Assembly: GCA_018372435.1 (NCBI GenBank)
Contig: JAHAJA010000015.1
Location: 1-64,000, forward strand
Length of the DNA stretch: 64,000 nucleotides
Direction: 5' to 3'
DNA from: Clostridiales bacterium
Lineage (GTDB): Bacteria; Bacillota; Clostridia; Lachnospirales; Lachnospiraceae
In this document: positions 32,970 to 42,202 of the stretch, piece by piece
Layout of the letters: each line of letters begins with the position of its first letter
Position numbering within the stretch: position 1 is the first letter of the stretch
Translations under genes and position numbers: made by a program
The notes under the pieces: model-generated
Told to the model about the DNA's origin: nothing
What the model saw: the letters and a program-made list of their open reading frames with translations, nothing else
The model's database searches: none

Positions 32970-34517
32970 ATGCAAAATAACAAAGAAACAAAACAGACGA
33001 AAGTATCCATTATTGAACGCGTTGGTTCTAAGATACCTGATCCCGTGATCATCTTCATCTGCTTATATGCCTTTGTAATGATAATTACAGGATTATTCGG
33101 AGGTTCAACATTCGAAACTCTTGGTCAAGATGGTTCTAATGTGGTCTATGAAATCAAAAACATGTTCCATACTGAAAATGTACTTTGGATCTTTAACAAT
33201 GCACTATTAACGAACTGGTTAGCATATGCAGGGGGTATCCTTGGTACTATTCTTATCGTAATGTTCGGTATTGGTATCGCGGAAGAATCTGGTCTTCTAG
33301 CAGCGTTAATTCGTAAGATTGGTGGTAATATATCTCAACGTTTATTACCTTACTTATTAGTATTCTTAGGTATTATGAGTAATATCGCAACAGATGCCGG
33401 ATACATTATCTTAATTCCACTCGCAGGTTTATTATATCTTGGACTAAAGAAAAACCCCTTAATTGGTATGTTCGCTGCATTCGCCGGTGTATCAGCAGGT
33501 TTTAGTGCTAACTTAGTTCCAGCTACTGTGGTTGATATCATTATCGGAAAAAACGCACAAGTATTTGCTGAAAGTCAAGGTGTTCCTTTTGTATCTTACT
33601 TAGGAAAATCAATCAATCCATTCATGATGCACTACATCTTCATGATTGCATCAACCGTATTGTTAGTGTTGCTTGGTGGTTTTGTCACAAATCGTTTTAT
33701 TCGTCCTAAATTCGAAAAAATAGATTATACAGTTCCAAAAGATTTTCAAATTAACGAGTATGGTGTATCAAAAGAAGAAACCAAAGCTCTTAGATGGGCA
33801 GGTCTCGGATTCATATTATCCCTTGCAATCTGTGTATTCATTGCAGTGGGACCACTTGCTACTTACGTAGATGATGCTGGCCAGAAAGTAATGCCTTTCC
33901 TTGATAATATCATCTTATTAATCACATTCGTATTCTTTACAAGTGGTTTATTCTATGGTATTGCAATTGGTAAATTCAAAAAATCTAACGACGTTGTTAC
34001 TGCAATGTCAAAACAAATCGGTGGAATGGGATATGTTATCGTTCTTACATTCTTCAGTTACAACTTCTTAGCGTTGTTAACTTATAGTAATATCGGTACG
34101 TATATCACTTATCTTGGAGCTAACTTACTTGAAGTATTGAATCTTTCAAGTTCTCCAACACTATTAATTATTGCTTTTATTATCATCACAGCAATCATCA
34201 ATCTTTTTGTTGGTGGTCTTACTACCAAATGGATGTTACTTGGACCAATCTTCATTCCAATGTTATACCAAGCAAATAGTAATATGACACCAGACGTTGT
34301 TGCTGCTGCTTACCGATTAGCAGATTCTTCAACAAATATCATAACACCACTTATGAGCTATGCGGGTGTTGTGTTAATCTACATGAGAAAATATAAAGAA
34401 GATTTCACTGTCGGTAACTTAATTACAGCTATGTTACCATATTCAATTACATTCTTAATTAGCTGGACATTATTATTACTTGCATTTATCGGATTCAAGA
34501 TTCCACTAGGCTTCTAG
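32970..34517 (+). CDS. AbgT-family transporter
   Basis: A 515-residue membrane protein with about eleven to thirteen hydrophobic segments. The N-terminal text ERVGSKIPDPVIIFI matches the GxKLPxPxxLF entry of the AbgT (p-aminobenzoyl-glutamate) family, and ATDAGYIILIPLAGLLY and STNIITPLMSY match the two substrate-site hairpins. Family members import p-aminobenzoyl-glutamate or export sulfonamides. Metabolism of the folate breakdown product would be a natural link to metF across the intergenic region, though this is weak evidence. The start is ATG with AGGAAAG upstream. Confidence 0.85.
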   Translation: MQNNKETKQTKVSIIERVGSKIPDPVIIFICLYAFVMIITGLFGGSTFETLGQDGSNVVYEIKNMFHTENVLWIFNNALLTNWLAYAGGILGTILIVMFGIGIAEESGLLAALIRKIGGNISQRLLPYLLVFLGIMSNIATDAGYIILIPLAGLLYLGLKKNPLIGMFAAFAGVSAGFSANLVPATVVDIIIGKNAQVFAESQGVPFVSYLGKSINPFMMHYIFMIASTVLLVLLGGFVTNRFIRPKFEKIDYTVPKDFQINEYGVSKEETKALRWAGLGFILSLAICVFIAVGPLATYVDDAGQKVMPFLDNIILLITFVFFTSGLFYGIAIGKFKKSNDVVTAMSKQIGGMGYVIVLTFFSYNFLALLTYSNIGTYITYLGANLLEVLNLSSSPTLLIIAFIIITAIINLFVGGLTTKWMLLGPIFIPMLYQANSNMTPDVVAAAYRLADSSTNIITPLMSYAGVVLIYMRKYKEDFTVGNLITAMLPYSITFLISWTLLLLAFIGFKIPLGF

Positions 34518-34545
34518 ATTACAACTAAACAATAGAAGATAATAT

Positions 34546-34776
34546 ACAAAGAGGCTGTTGAAAAATTTAAGTCTTCGCATATTTTTCAGACGGAATGCTT
34601 CCACACACCATCAAAAAAACAATCTTTACAAATTATCTGTCCAGATGTAGACACTCCGTGTCTACTCTTGCCAGACAATTTGTTGAAGATTGTTTTTTTG
34701 ATGTTGCATTTCAATGCATTCCGTCTGAAAAATATGTTATAGATATTCAAACTATATCTTGCAACAGCCTCTTTGT
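34546..34776. repeat. Long inverted repeat (231 bp)
   Basis: Ends ACAAAGAGGCTGTTG (34546-34560) and CAACAGCCTCTTTGT (34762-34776) are exact complements. Inner blocks also pair: ATATTTTTCAGACGGAATGC with GCATTCCGTCTGAAAAATAT, and CATCAAAAAAACAATCTT with its complement, up to GTAGACAC-tcC-GTGTCTAC at the centre. It follows the AbgT gene directly. It codes for nothing convincing and looks like a fold-back element or a very large bidirectional terminator. It is the best-preserved of the long palindromes in this window. Confidence 0.75.
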
Positions 34777-34933
34777 TATATTGGGTTAGTTTAAGCACTT
34801 CTCCATCTCTTAAGTGTTGGAAGATAATTTGTAAGTCTCTCTTGCTTTTCCTCTGTTTTAAATTCACCATCTTGTAGTACGAATGGAATACATCATTCTA
34901 TCATCTCTTCCACCGTCTCTTCTTTACTAAATG

Positions 34934-35878
34934 CTACTCATATTCTTTTATCGTCTCTAATAGAATACTTCGAATTCTCTCTTTCATATACCCAGGTTCC
35001 ACTACTTTGGCATACTTTCCATATGATAAAATTATTCCATATACCCAATCATCTAGTATATATTCTACTTCAACCTTGAAATTGCCATCTTCAAGTTTAG
35101 TTACACACTCTGCCTCAAAATTATCATATACACGGTACCCCTGTGATTGATCGATATATATGGTTAATGCCACACTTTCTTTCTTTTTCTCTTTCTTATG
35201 ATCTGAAAGATTCTGTTTTTCTACTTCCGATTTATCCTCAACCTCTTCAATAAGAAACTTAACTCTCTGGCTATACTCCTCATCAAAGGATTCTTCTAGT
35301 ATAATCACTTGTTGCATACGATTTAACTTAAAAACCCGTAACCCATTCTTCTTAATACAGAACGCCTTCAGGTACCAGGTATAATCCTTAAACCATAATT
35401 GCAAAGGTTCTACCACACGCTCCGTAACTTCGCCCGAGCAACTATAATACTGGAATCGGATTCTATTATGATGAATAATTGCTTGTTTGAGATTAGAGTA
35501 TAATTCTTGTTTTTGATTGCTCCAGTCAGAAAAGTCCATTGCAAGCCATCTAGGTTGCCCCATCTGAAATACACTACTCAACTTGGCTAGTATTGCATCT
35601 GTACTTCCTTTTTCAACTTCAGCCATACTTTCTAATGCTGCTAGAATATCTCTTTGTTCTGTTTCAGAAACTAAACTCTTATCCAGAATGAAATTATCAA
35701 GTAAGCAAATGCCACCATAACGACCTTTTCTCGCATACACTGGTACCCCTGCAAGACTTAGTGCGTCTATATCTCTGTATATGGTACGAACGGAAACCTC
35801 AAACCGCTCTGCCAATTCCTTTGCTGTTATACTTTTCTTTTGTAATAATATGTACAGAATCTCAAACAAGCGGTTCAT
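34934..35878 (-). CDS. HTH and WYL-domain transcriptional regulator (YafY type)
   Basis: A 314-residue regulator. An N-terminal DeoR-like winged helix (FEILYILLQKKSITAKELAE, then SVRTIYRDIDALSLAGVPVY) is followed by a WYL domain (about 140-215; FKDYTWYLKAFCIKKNGLR) and a C-terminal extension, WCX. WYL domains bind ligands or nucleic acid. The gene overlaps the end of the aminotransferase gene by four bases and is co-transcribed with it. Its target is unknown; it may sense the product of the aminotransferase or be only a passenger. Confidence 0.88.
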   Translation of the reverse strand: MNRLFEILYILLQKKSITAKELAERFEVSVRTIYRDIDALSLAGVPVYARKGRYGGICLLDNFILDKSLVSETEQRDILAALESMAEVEKGSTDAILAKLSSVFQMGQPRWLAMDFSDWSNQKQELYSNLKQAIIHHNRIRFQYYSCSGEVTERVVEPLQLWFKDYTWYLKAFCIKKNGLRVFKLNRMQQVIILEESFDEEYSQRVKFLIEEVEDKSEVEKQNLSDHKKEKKKESVALTIYIDQSQGYRVYDNFEAECVTKLEDGNFKVEVEYILDDWVYGIILSYGKYAKVVEPGYMKERIRSILLETIKEYE

Positions 35879-37107
35879 GTCTCTTCCCTCATCTCTTTAT
35901 AAGTGGTAATTACCTTGCCTAACCTTTTTATTCCTTCTTCAATCATAGTAGCATCTGAATTCGTATAATTCAATCGTAATGTGCGCACATCGCCCTCTTT
36001 CGTATAAAAGGGATTACCAGGCACGAATGCTACATTTTCTTGTAGTGCCATCTCAAACAATTTTGCACTTGAAAATCCTTCTGGCAATTCTGCCCACATA
36101 AACATGCCACCTTTGGGGTTCGTCACCTTAACTTCCTTAGGAAAATACTTCCCTGTCGCAGCTAACATTGCATCCCTTTGTTCCTTATACAACTTGCGAA
36201 TTCCATCAATATGTCTTTGCAGATCGTTATGCATAAGATAATCATAGATTAAATATTGTGAGAAGATATTACTATGTAGATCTGACGCCTGTTTGGCTAC
36301 TGTTACTTGTTTTAGAATCTCTTTGTTCTTAGTACAAATCCAACCTAATCGAAGGCCTGGTGTTATTATTTTTGAAATAGAGCCAAATAACACACTATTC
36401 ATAAGCTTTCCAGCTCCTATGTATGGTAACTGCTCTTGATCAAATGATAAATCACTATACGGATCATCTTCGATTAGTACCGTTTCAAATCTACTAAGTA
36501 AGGAACAAAGGGCTTCTCTCTTTTCTTTCGAATAGGTAAGACCTGTAGGATTCTGAAAGTTAGGTACTACATACAAAAGTTTTACTTGATTATTCTCAAG
36601 TGTTTCTTCTAGTTCCTCTAAATCAATACCATCCTCTAATAATGGTATGGACATAAATTCAGGCTCATACAAAGAAAATGCTTGAATAGCTCCAAGATAT
36701 CCTGGCTTTTCTAAGCATACTTTATCTCCCTTGTTAATAAGTACTTTCCCCATCAAATCAAGTCCTTGCTGTGATCCCGTTGTAATGATTATATCGTCTG
36801 CATCAACTGATATATGGTATTGTTCCTGATATCGTTTTGCAATCCACTCACGTAATGGACGATAACCTTCTGTTGTTGAGTACTGGAATACTTTATCTCC
36901 ATATTGTTCTACAATTCGATTCATAGATTCTTTTAGTTCAACCACTGGAAATGATATAGGATTTGGTAAACCTCCGGCAAACGATATCATCTCTGACTTC
37001 TCTGTTACTTTTAATATTTCACGAATAAAGGAGGGTTGTGTATTACGCATGCGATCTGAGATAATCGAACCCTCCCCTGAATAATTAGATACACTTTCTC
37101 TTATCAT
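35875..37107 (-). CDS. PLP-dependent aminotransferase (2-aminoadipate/MocR-like class I)
   Basis: A 410-residue fold-type I aminotransferase. Seen: ISFAGGLPNPISFP near the N-terminus, TTGSQQGLDL, VPNFQNPTGLTY, EDDPYSDLSF and the PLP lysine in FGSISKIITPGLRLGW. It resembles LysN-type 2-aminoadipate and aromatic aminotransferases. The ATG at 37107 is preferred (AGAGGGG upstream); the TTG at 37140 is weaker. It is transcribed away from a MocR regulator across 131 bp with direct repeats, the standard arrangement for a MocR target. The amino acid substrate is unknown. Confidence 0.88.
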   Translation of the reverse strand: MIRESVSNYSGEGSIISDRMRNTQPSFIREILKVTEKSEMISFAGGLPNPISFPVVELKESMNRIVEQYGDKVFQYSTTEGYRPLREWIAKRYQEQYHISVDADDIIITTGSQQGLDLMGKVLINKGDKVCLEKPGYLGAIQAFSLYEPEFMSIPLLEDGIDLEELEETLENNQVKLLYVVPNFQNPTGLTYSKEKREALCSLLSRFETVLIEDDPYSDLSFDQEQLPYIGAGKLMNSVLFGSISKIITPGLRLGWICTKNKEILKQVTVAKQASDLHSNIFSQYLIYDYLMHNDLQRHIDGIRKLYKEQRDAMLAATGKYFPKEVKVTNPKGGMFMWAELPEGFSSAKLFEMALQENVAFVPGNPFYTKEGDVRTLRLNYTNSDATMIEEGIKRLGKVITTYKEMREET

Positions 37108-37151
37108 ATTAACAACCTTACCCCTCTTAATTTTTTCCAATTATAGCATTG

Positions 37152-37183
37152 TAATTGTTTGGTAGCAATATTATAATTGTTTG
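37152..37183 (+). promoter_or_regulatory. Two direct repeats in the divergent MocR/aminotransferase promoter
   Basis: TAATTGTTTG occurs at 37152-37161 and 37174-37183, 22 bp apart, two helical turns. MocR regulators commonly bind direct repeats. A plus-strand -35 (TTGCAA, 37181-37186) overlaps the second copy, and a minus-strand TATAAT lies close to 37140. Confidence 0.6.
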
Positions 37184-37238
37184 CAAGACAATTATTTATA
37201 TTGTATGAACCGTGTTCTGCAAGAAAGGGGAATTACTT

Positions 37239-38660
37239 ATGCCTATTAATTCATTCGACAATTATCCAATGAGTTGGAAACCAACCTTAGCTAAAACAAA
37301 CCAGCCCATCTATCAAGCATTAGCTGCTCAATTAGAAACCGACATAAAGAATGGCACTCTACAACCTGGAATCATGTTACCTCCTCAACGTGAACTTGCA
37401 GATTATCTCGATATTAATCTTAGTACAATATCGAGAGCCTTCAAACTATGCGAACAAAAGGGATTATTATCTGCTTCAATTGGCCGAGGTACCTTTGTTT
37501 CATCCGGGGCTCAAAGTAATTCCATCTTGCTTAATGGTATCAATGATATACCTACCAATGAATCACTTATCGAGATGGGAGCTATTCTTCCAACTCTTGA
37601 AGAAGGCAAAATCATAACTGACTATATGCAAACGATATTAAAAGAACCGAATTCTAGCAATTATTTGAACTATTCAAGTCCAATGGGGTCTAATTTTCAA
37701 CAAGAGTGTGCTAGGGAATGGTTAGAGAAAGGCCGCTGCCAAGTTGATAGCGATCAAATATTGTTTAGCAATGGTTCTCAGAATGCAATGTGCTGTATTC
37801 TCTCATCACTCTTTCATACGGGGGATAAGATTGCTACAACATCTCTTGTATATCCAGGTATTAAAACAGTCGCCAGGATGCTTGGTATTCAACTTGTTCC
37901 TATCCCCCTTGATATGGATACCTTTACAATTGATAGTTTAAGAAATCTATGTAAAACAGAAAATATCAAAGGTTTATATCTTATTCCTGACTATCATAAT
38001 CCTACAACGAATACTATGTCATATGATTTACGAAAGAAAATTGCTTCTTTTGCTAAAGAGAAGAATATTTTAATCATAGAAGACGCAATCAACACTTTGT
38101 TAAAAAAGAATTCCTTAGTTCTTCCGCCCTTACAATCCCTCGCACCTGAGCATACTATATACATAATGAGTTTATCCAAAACAATCTCTCCTGGACTTAG
38201 AATTGCTATCTTAGCAACTCCAAAGCAATACACGAAGAAGGTTGCCGTCGCTATCTACAACAATACAATTGCGGTTTCAGCACTTATGACCGAATGTGCC
38301 GCTAGATTAATTCACTCAGGTCTTGCTGATGAGATAAGGACCAGACGAAGAGAAGAAATTATCAAAAGAAATGAATTAGCAGATACCTTACTTGCAGGCT
38401 TTATTAAACCTTGTGAAAAGGAATGTAATCTTCGTCTACTGAATCTTCCAGCTTACTTCACTGGAACTAGCTTTGAACTATGCGCAAGGCAGGCTGGTGT
38501 TCAAGTCTATGCAGCGGAACGTTTTGCTATCGGTAATTGCCACGTTCCCCCTGCAGTTCGTATTGCCATTACTAGTCCAGGATCATATGAAGAATGTCAA
38601 ACTGGACTTTTACAACTTAAAAAACTTCTTAACAATTCAAACGACTTTACCTATCTATAA
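37239..38660 (+). CDS. MocR-type regulator (GntR helix-turn-helix plus aminotransferase-like domain)
   Basis: A 473-residue fusion protein: a GntR winged helix (about 20-90, with NLSTISRAFKLCEQKGLLS) and an aminotransferase-like domain. PLP-site motifs are SNGSQNAMCC, IPDYHNPTTNT, EDAINTLL and the lysine in MSLSKTISPGLR. The ATG at 37239 has AAAGGGG eight bases upstream; GTG 37212 is less likely. It faces a divergent aminotransferase and probably regulates it through the direct repeats between them. The second MocR protein of this window (21485) is a distinct paralogue. Confidence 0.9.
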   Translation: MPINSFDNYPMSWKPTLAKTNQPIYQALAAQLETDIKNGTLQPGIMLPPQRELADYLDINLSTISRAFKLCEQKGLLSASIGRGTFVSSGAQSNSILLNGINDIPTNESLIEMGAILPTLEEGKIITDYMQTILKEPNSSNYLNYSSPMGSNFQQECAREWLEKGRCQVDSDQILFSNGSQNAMCCILSSLFHTGDKIATTSLVYPGIKTVARMLGIQLVPIPLDMDTFTIDSLRNLCKTENIKGLYLIPDYHNPTTNTMSYDLRKKIASFAKEKNILIIEDAINTLLKKNSLVLPPLQSLAPEHTIYIMSLSKTISPGLRIAILATPKQYTKKVAVAIYNNTIAVSALMTECAARLIHSGLADEIRTRRREEIIKRNELADTLLAGFIKPCEKECNLRLLNLPAYFTGTSFELCARQAGVQVYAAERFAIGNCHVPPAVRIAITSPGSYEECQTGLLQLKKLLNNSNDFTYL

Positions 38661-38671
38661 TGTTTCTGACA

Positions 38672-38790
38672 TAAGAATAAGGACCTGTTGCCCGAATATT
38701 TCCTCTCATATATTCTATCCTAAAGCACTAACCTTACGATTTGCTTTTTGGGAATATCGGAAATCCTCGTGCAACAAGCCCTTATTTATA
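38672..38790 (+). repeat. Imperfect inverted repeat after the MocR gene
   Basis: AATAAGGACCTGTTGC near 38672-38690 pairs with GCAACAAGCCCTTATT near 38770-38788, and GAATATTTCC pairs with GGGAATATC inside. The structure ends with TTATTTAT. It lies between two convergent genes and may serve as a bidirectional terminator, smaller than the 190-230 bp palindromes. Confidence 0.5.
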
Positions 38791-38845
38791 TTCATAAGCC
38801 TACACACTACTATCATTTATATCAATAGAAAGTGAATCCATCTTT

Positions 38846-39295
38846 CTATTGTAAGTTGTATTCATCTATCATAGTATTCACAGCAGTATAGATTGCATCT
38901 ACTAAATCTTTTTTAGTGTAAGTCTTTTCTGCATTCTTAGACACCCAGCCATTAACTTCTTCTGTGAAATACACAATTGCATCATATTCCTTGTTTGTAA
39001 CTACAGCATTTTCTTTCTTCGTACTAACGTTTGCAAAGAATACGATTTCGCCATTTAATGCATAAGCACCTGCACTTAGTAACTCAGAACCTGAAGGGAC
39101 AACTTCCTCCTTCGTAGTAATGAAATCACCAACTAGTTTTTTCGTGATGCTTTTAATTGCACCTTTTTCTTTCTTTGTTACTTTAGTTTCTGGTTTAACC
39201 GCTGTTTTTGCTACACATTTCTTGTCTGTACCTGCTAAAGCAACATTCACCATTTTCCTCTTGTTGAGAGATTTTTTTAACTGTCTTTTGTTCAT
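38846..39295 (-). CDS. Small lysine-rich protein of unknown function
   Basis: A 149-residue protein I do not recognise. The first 50 residues are very basic (NKRQLKKSLNKRKMV), without a signal peptide or membrane segment; the C-terminal 90 residues look like a compact alpha/beta domain (GAYALNGEIVFFANV, KEYDAIVYFTEEVNGWV, KDLVDAIYTAVNTMI). An RBS (GGAAAG) precedes the start, and a promoter-like TATACA and a palindrome (39341-39358) lie upstream. It stands alone. A nucleic-acid-binding role would suit the basic tail, but this is only a possibility. Confidence 0.7.
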   Translation of the reverse strand: MNKRQLKKSLNKRKMVNVALAGTDKKCVAKTAVKPETKVTKKEKGAIKSITKKLVGDFITTKEEVVPSGSELLSAGAYALNGEIVFFANVSTKKENAVVTNKEYDAIVYFTEEVNGWVSKNAEKTYTKKDLVDAIYTAVNTMIDEYNLQ

Positions 39296-39340
39296 ACTTT
39301 CCTTTCCTTCCAGTAACTATTCAGTCAACATTCGCCTTAA

Positions 39341-39358
39341 GTTGACGACTTCGTCAAC
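39341..39358 (-). promoter_or_regulatory. 18-bp palindrome upstream of the lysine-rich protein gene
   Basis: GTTGACGA-ct-TCGTCAAC is a perfect dyad in the untranslated leader, between the promoter-like sequence near 39400 and the start codon at 39295. It could be an operator or a small hairpin. Confidence 0.45.
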
Positions 39359-39504
39359 CTTACGATGATTATTATGTGATGTGCATTTACACAACAATGT
39401 ATAATGATAGCATAACCTGTTAATATTTGTCCATACAAATTTTTTCCACAAGTACATGGTTATTACCTAATCAGAATAAATGTCAGTTCGTTGTAACCTG
39501 TGCC

Positions 39505-40461
39505 TTAGAAACGCATCTCTGGATAATAACAGGAAAGACCTAGTTTACACATAAGACGGCTATCTTCTGGTAATTGCATACGTTCAAGATATTCTTCTTG
39601 TGACTTACAACTCTCAGCAATTTCAAGATTCTGTTTTACATAACGGATATCGTTACATATATTCTTCCATTCATCCGTACGCCCTACAATCTTACATGCT
39701 GTAATATTCATCTTAACAAAACGATAGATAGAGCATAAGCCACATGCATATTCATGGAATGATTTAGTATAGATTAAATCATTCAACTCTGTATTATGTC
39801 GCTTTTTAAAATTATTATCTTTAATATGAATTTGACTATCTGCACTGATTAGACTTCCGCAGATGGAGCACGATTCATTCCTATGCATTCCAAGGCAGTT
39901 AGCATCTGAGAACATGCAACCATTACGCATCATGAAAACTTCGTATTCGACATCTGGTACTTCTTTAGTTATTGTCTCGATCTCATCAACCGATAGATCT
40001 CTAGGAATTATAATTCTTTTCGTACCTTTGTCTCTATAAAATTTGGCTATTTGTGTATTGTATACCCCGCTAATTGTACTTACAACAACAGGTAATTCTA
40101 GTTTATCTGCAATTTCTACTAGTTCAATACAGGATACAATAACGCCATCCACACCAGCTTCTTTCAAGGCAATAAAGTATTTCTTAATCTCGCATAACTG
40201 TTCTTCTGAATAGATACTAGAGTTAAACGTTACATATATTAACATTCCTTTGTTCTTGACAGTATTAATGATTTCTATAACCTCTTCTAAGGAAAATGGA
40301 TTCGCATTCTCTTTAAATCCTGACATACGATTGATATCTGCAAAATCACCAAATTTACTTGTCCATTCCTTATCATAGAATCCTATATAGAACTCTCCTG
40401 CACCAGCAGCAATATAATCATCAATATGCTCCATATTATTAAGTGGAACTAATATCTTCAT
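39505..40461 (-). CDS. U32 peptidase-like protein with a cysteine cluster
   Basis: A 318-residue TIM-barrel-like protein of the U32 (YhbU/UbiU) family. It starts KILVPLNNMEHIDDYIAAGA and GEFYIGFYD and has RIIIPRDLSVDEI and EVFMMRNGCMFSDANCLG. Cysteines occur in the pattern C-x-C-x(8)-C-x2-C and a later CGLC, the region that holds a 4Fe-4S cluster in UbiU and UbiV. The ATG at 40461 has GGGAGGG eight bases upstream. It overlaps the end of the neighbouring 286-residue gene by 23 bases and is probably its partner. Some U32 proteins hydroxylate tRNA or quinones; the substrate here is unknown. Confidence 0.78.
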   Translation of the reverse strand: MKILVPLNNMEHIDDYIAAGAGEFYIGFYDKEWTSKFGDFADINRMSGFKENANPFSLEEVIEIINTVKNKGMLIYVTFNSSIYSEEQLCEIKKYFIALKEAGVDGVIVSCIELVEIADKLELPVVVSTISGVYNTQIAKFYRDKGTKRIIIPRDLSVDEIETITKEVPDVEYEVFMMRNGCMFSDANCLGMHRNESCSICGSLISADSQIHIKDNNFKKRHNTELNDLIYTKSFHEYACGLCSIYRFVKMNITACKIVGRTDEWKNICNDIRYVKQNLEIAESCKSQEEYLERMQLPEDSRLMCKLGLSCYYPEMRF

Positions 40462-41299
40462 TGATAAATCCCTCCCATTCCACTGGAAAATATATTGCAC
40501 GGTATCTACTTATTTCTTCAATCTCACACTCTTTATTATCAAAATAGATTGCTCTCCCAACTCGAATCCATTCTCTACCATCTTGCATATCATATCGAAT
40601 AATTGTCTCTTGGCATTCTTTTGCACAAGGCTGATTCGGTCTGAACTTCTTCTCAATTTGCTTATTAATAGAAGCATATTCACAAATCTGACCTACTGTC
40701 ATATAGCAAAATGGTGTATGCACTCCTATCAGAATTCCCTTTGGTTTATTCTCAAAATTAATAGACACATGGGTTAAATCAAATTCCATTCCGTCAATTT
40801 GATATTGTTCAATTAGACGAAATAGATACTTTGTGAATATCTTAGGTTTTAGTACAGTTTTGAAATAGGCAGGATATCTAGGATCACGATAGTCTTTCAT
40901 AAATAATCTTCCCATATTCAATCGTACATCATAATTTTCGTGAATGTATGCAAGCATTCCATAATCATTTACTGTAATTTCATCCAAACAATCTTCAAAA
41001 TACTCACTATAACCTTGTATCTTCTGAAGTACCATATTAAGATCCTTCTGAGGTATAACAGGTATTACCAATGTTACTTGTATCTTCATATTCTTAGCTT
41101 GTGTAACTATGTCATCAAACAATATGTTATCCATATGCAAAAAGTATTGCGCACAAAAATAAGAGCCGATATAGATTCGCTCAACATGTTCAAATCCTGC
41201 TTTTTTTGCTGTCTTCTTAATGATGGCTTCGATCGTCTCTTCCTCTTGGTTCAGATAATTCATGATATCACAAAAATTCAGACAAGATATCTGTTCCAT
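40439..41299 (-). CDS. Second U32-like protein, partner of the downstream gene
   Basis: A 286-residue protein, TIM-barrel-like: ERIYIGSYFCAQYF and EITVNDYGMLAYI align with barrel strands of U32 proteins. A cysteine group lies in GVHTPFCYMTVGQICEY and PNQPCAKECQE. It is shorter and more divergent than its partner, as UbiV is compared with UbiU. The two are encoded with overlapping ends, so a heterodimer is likely. The start at 41299 has AAGGAGAC upstream. Family membership is a pattern-based call and less sure than for the partner. Confidence 0.6.
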   Translation of the reverse strand: MEQISCLNFCDIMNYLNQEEETIEAIIKKTAKKAGFEHVERIYIGSYFCAQYFLHMDNILFDDIVTQAKNMKIQVTLVIPVIPQKDLNMVLQKIQGYSEYFEDCLDEITVNDYGMLAYIHENYDVRLNMGRLFMKDYRDPRYPAYFKTVLKPKIFTKYLFRLIEQYQIDGMEFDLTHVSINFENKPKGILIGVHTPFCYMTVGQICEYASINKQIEKKFRPNQPCAKECQETIIRYDMQDGREWIRVGRAIYFDNKECEIEEISRYRAIYFPVEWEGFINEDISST

Positions 41300-41558
41300 A
41301 CATGTCTCCTTCCTTCATAACTAAAGACTTTAGTTCAATTCTCTCAATAAGACATATATTTACCAGTTACTATGAATACTATTCATTAATTCTGTGTGAA
41401 TCTGTCTTCATTCTTATCTTATAGAGAGAATGACTTCTAAGTTAAATTATGATAGAATCTAAGATAGATATAATTCAAACTATTAGATATGTAGGTTGTA
41501 ATAATTAGAAGCTATATACCTTGTGCGAAATATTGTATAAGATATAGGAGGTAGTAAA

Positions 41559-42119
41559 TTGACTAAAATAAACCGCGAATGGGAAAAAGATGGTTTTGTA
41601 TTAAGGCTTGCTAAAATCGAAGATGCTGAGCAATATTATGAGGATAATTTTAATCCGTTAGATGCTCAAATAGCAAGATTGACGGGATGTAAAAGTGAGT
41701 TCTCTCATGATGAAGTGGTAGGATTTTTTAAAAAATGTGTAAAATCAGAAGAACGATATGATTTTTTAATTATATCTCCAGAGGGTAAAATTATCGGAGA
41801 AAGTGTAATCAATGAAATTGATTATGAAGTAAGGAGTGCCAATTTTAGAATTGGGTTATTCCACTCAACCGATAGTGGCAAAGGGATTGGTTCATGGGCA
41901 ATCTGTAAGACAAGAGATTTTGCATTTGAAGAATTGCATCTACACAGACTGGAACTAGATGTTTTCTCTTTTAATACAAGAGCTGAAAAAGCCTATATTA
42001 AGGCTGGATTCAAACGTGAAGGCGTTCTTAGAGATGCTATCAAAGATGGAGATACATATGCCGATGATATTTTAATGTCTATTCTTGAAGATGAATGGAA
42101 AGAATTAAAGAGTAAGTAA
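41559..42119 (+). CDS. GNAT-family N-acetyltransferase (RimJ/RimL type)
   Basis: A 186-residue acetyltransferase. It has the GNAT core: FLIISPEGKIIGES, RIGLFHSTDSGKGIGSWA with the acetyl-CoA-binding loop, HRLELDVFSFNTRAEKAYIKAGF and a last strand. This subgroup acetylates N-terminal amines or small molecules such as spermidine and some antibiotics. Start ATG or TTG near 41559 with AGGAGG upstream. It is a single gene followed by a bidirectional terminator. Substrate not known. Confidence 0.88.
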   Translation: MTKINREWEKDGFVLRLAKIEDAEQYYEDNFNPLDAQIARLTGCKSEFSHDEVVGFFKKCVKSEERYDFLIISPEGKIIGESVINEIDYEVRSANFRIGLFHSTDSGKGIGSWAICKTRDFAFEELHLHRLELDVFSFNTRAEKAYIKAGFKREGVLRDAIKDGDTYADDILMSILEDEWKELKSK

Positions 42120-42140
42120 TAATTGTATCTTATAGTTGCA

Positions 42141-42184
42141 AAAAACTTCGCTAGATTATTATTTAATAAACTAGCGAAGTTTTT
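42141..42184. terminator. Bidirectional terminator between the GNAT gene and tRNA-Leu
   Basis: AAAAACTTCGCTAG (42141-42154) and CTAGCGAAGTTTTT (42171-42184) are exact inverted arms with A and T tails on both sides, so it can stop transcription from both directions. Confidence 0.85.
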
Positions 42185-42202
42185 CTTTTATTGCGATATA
42201 TT

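Noticed and set aside
34586..34870. Open frames on both strands in the 231-bp palindrome
   Set aside because: Their mirror-image products arise from the inverted repeat and have no start signals.
34790..34930. Possible gene remnant after the WYL gene (minus strand, DGEFKTEEKQERLTNYLP)
   Set aside because: The frame has a protein-like flavour but contains a stop and no recognised family; too little to annotate.
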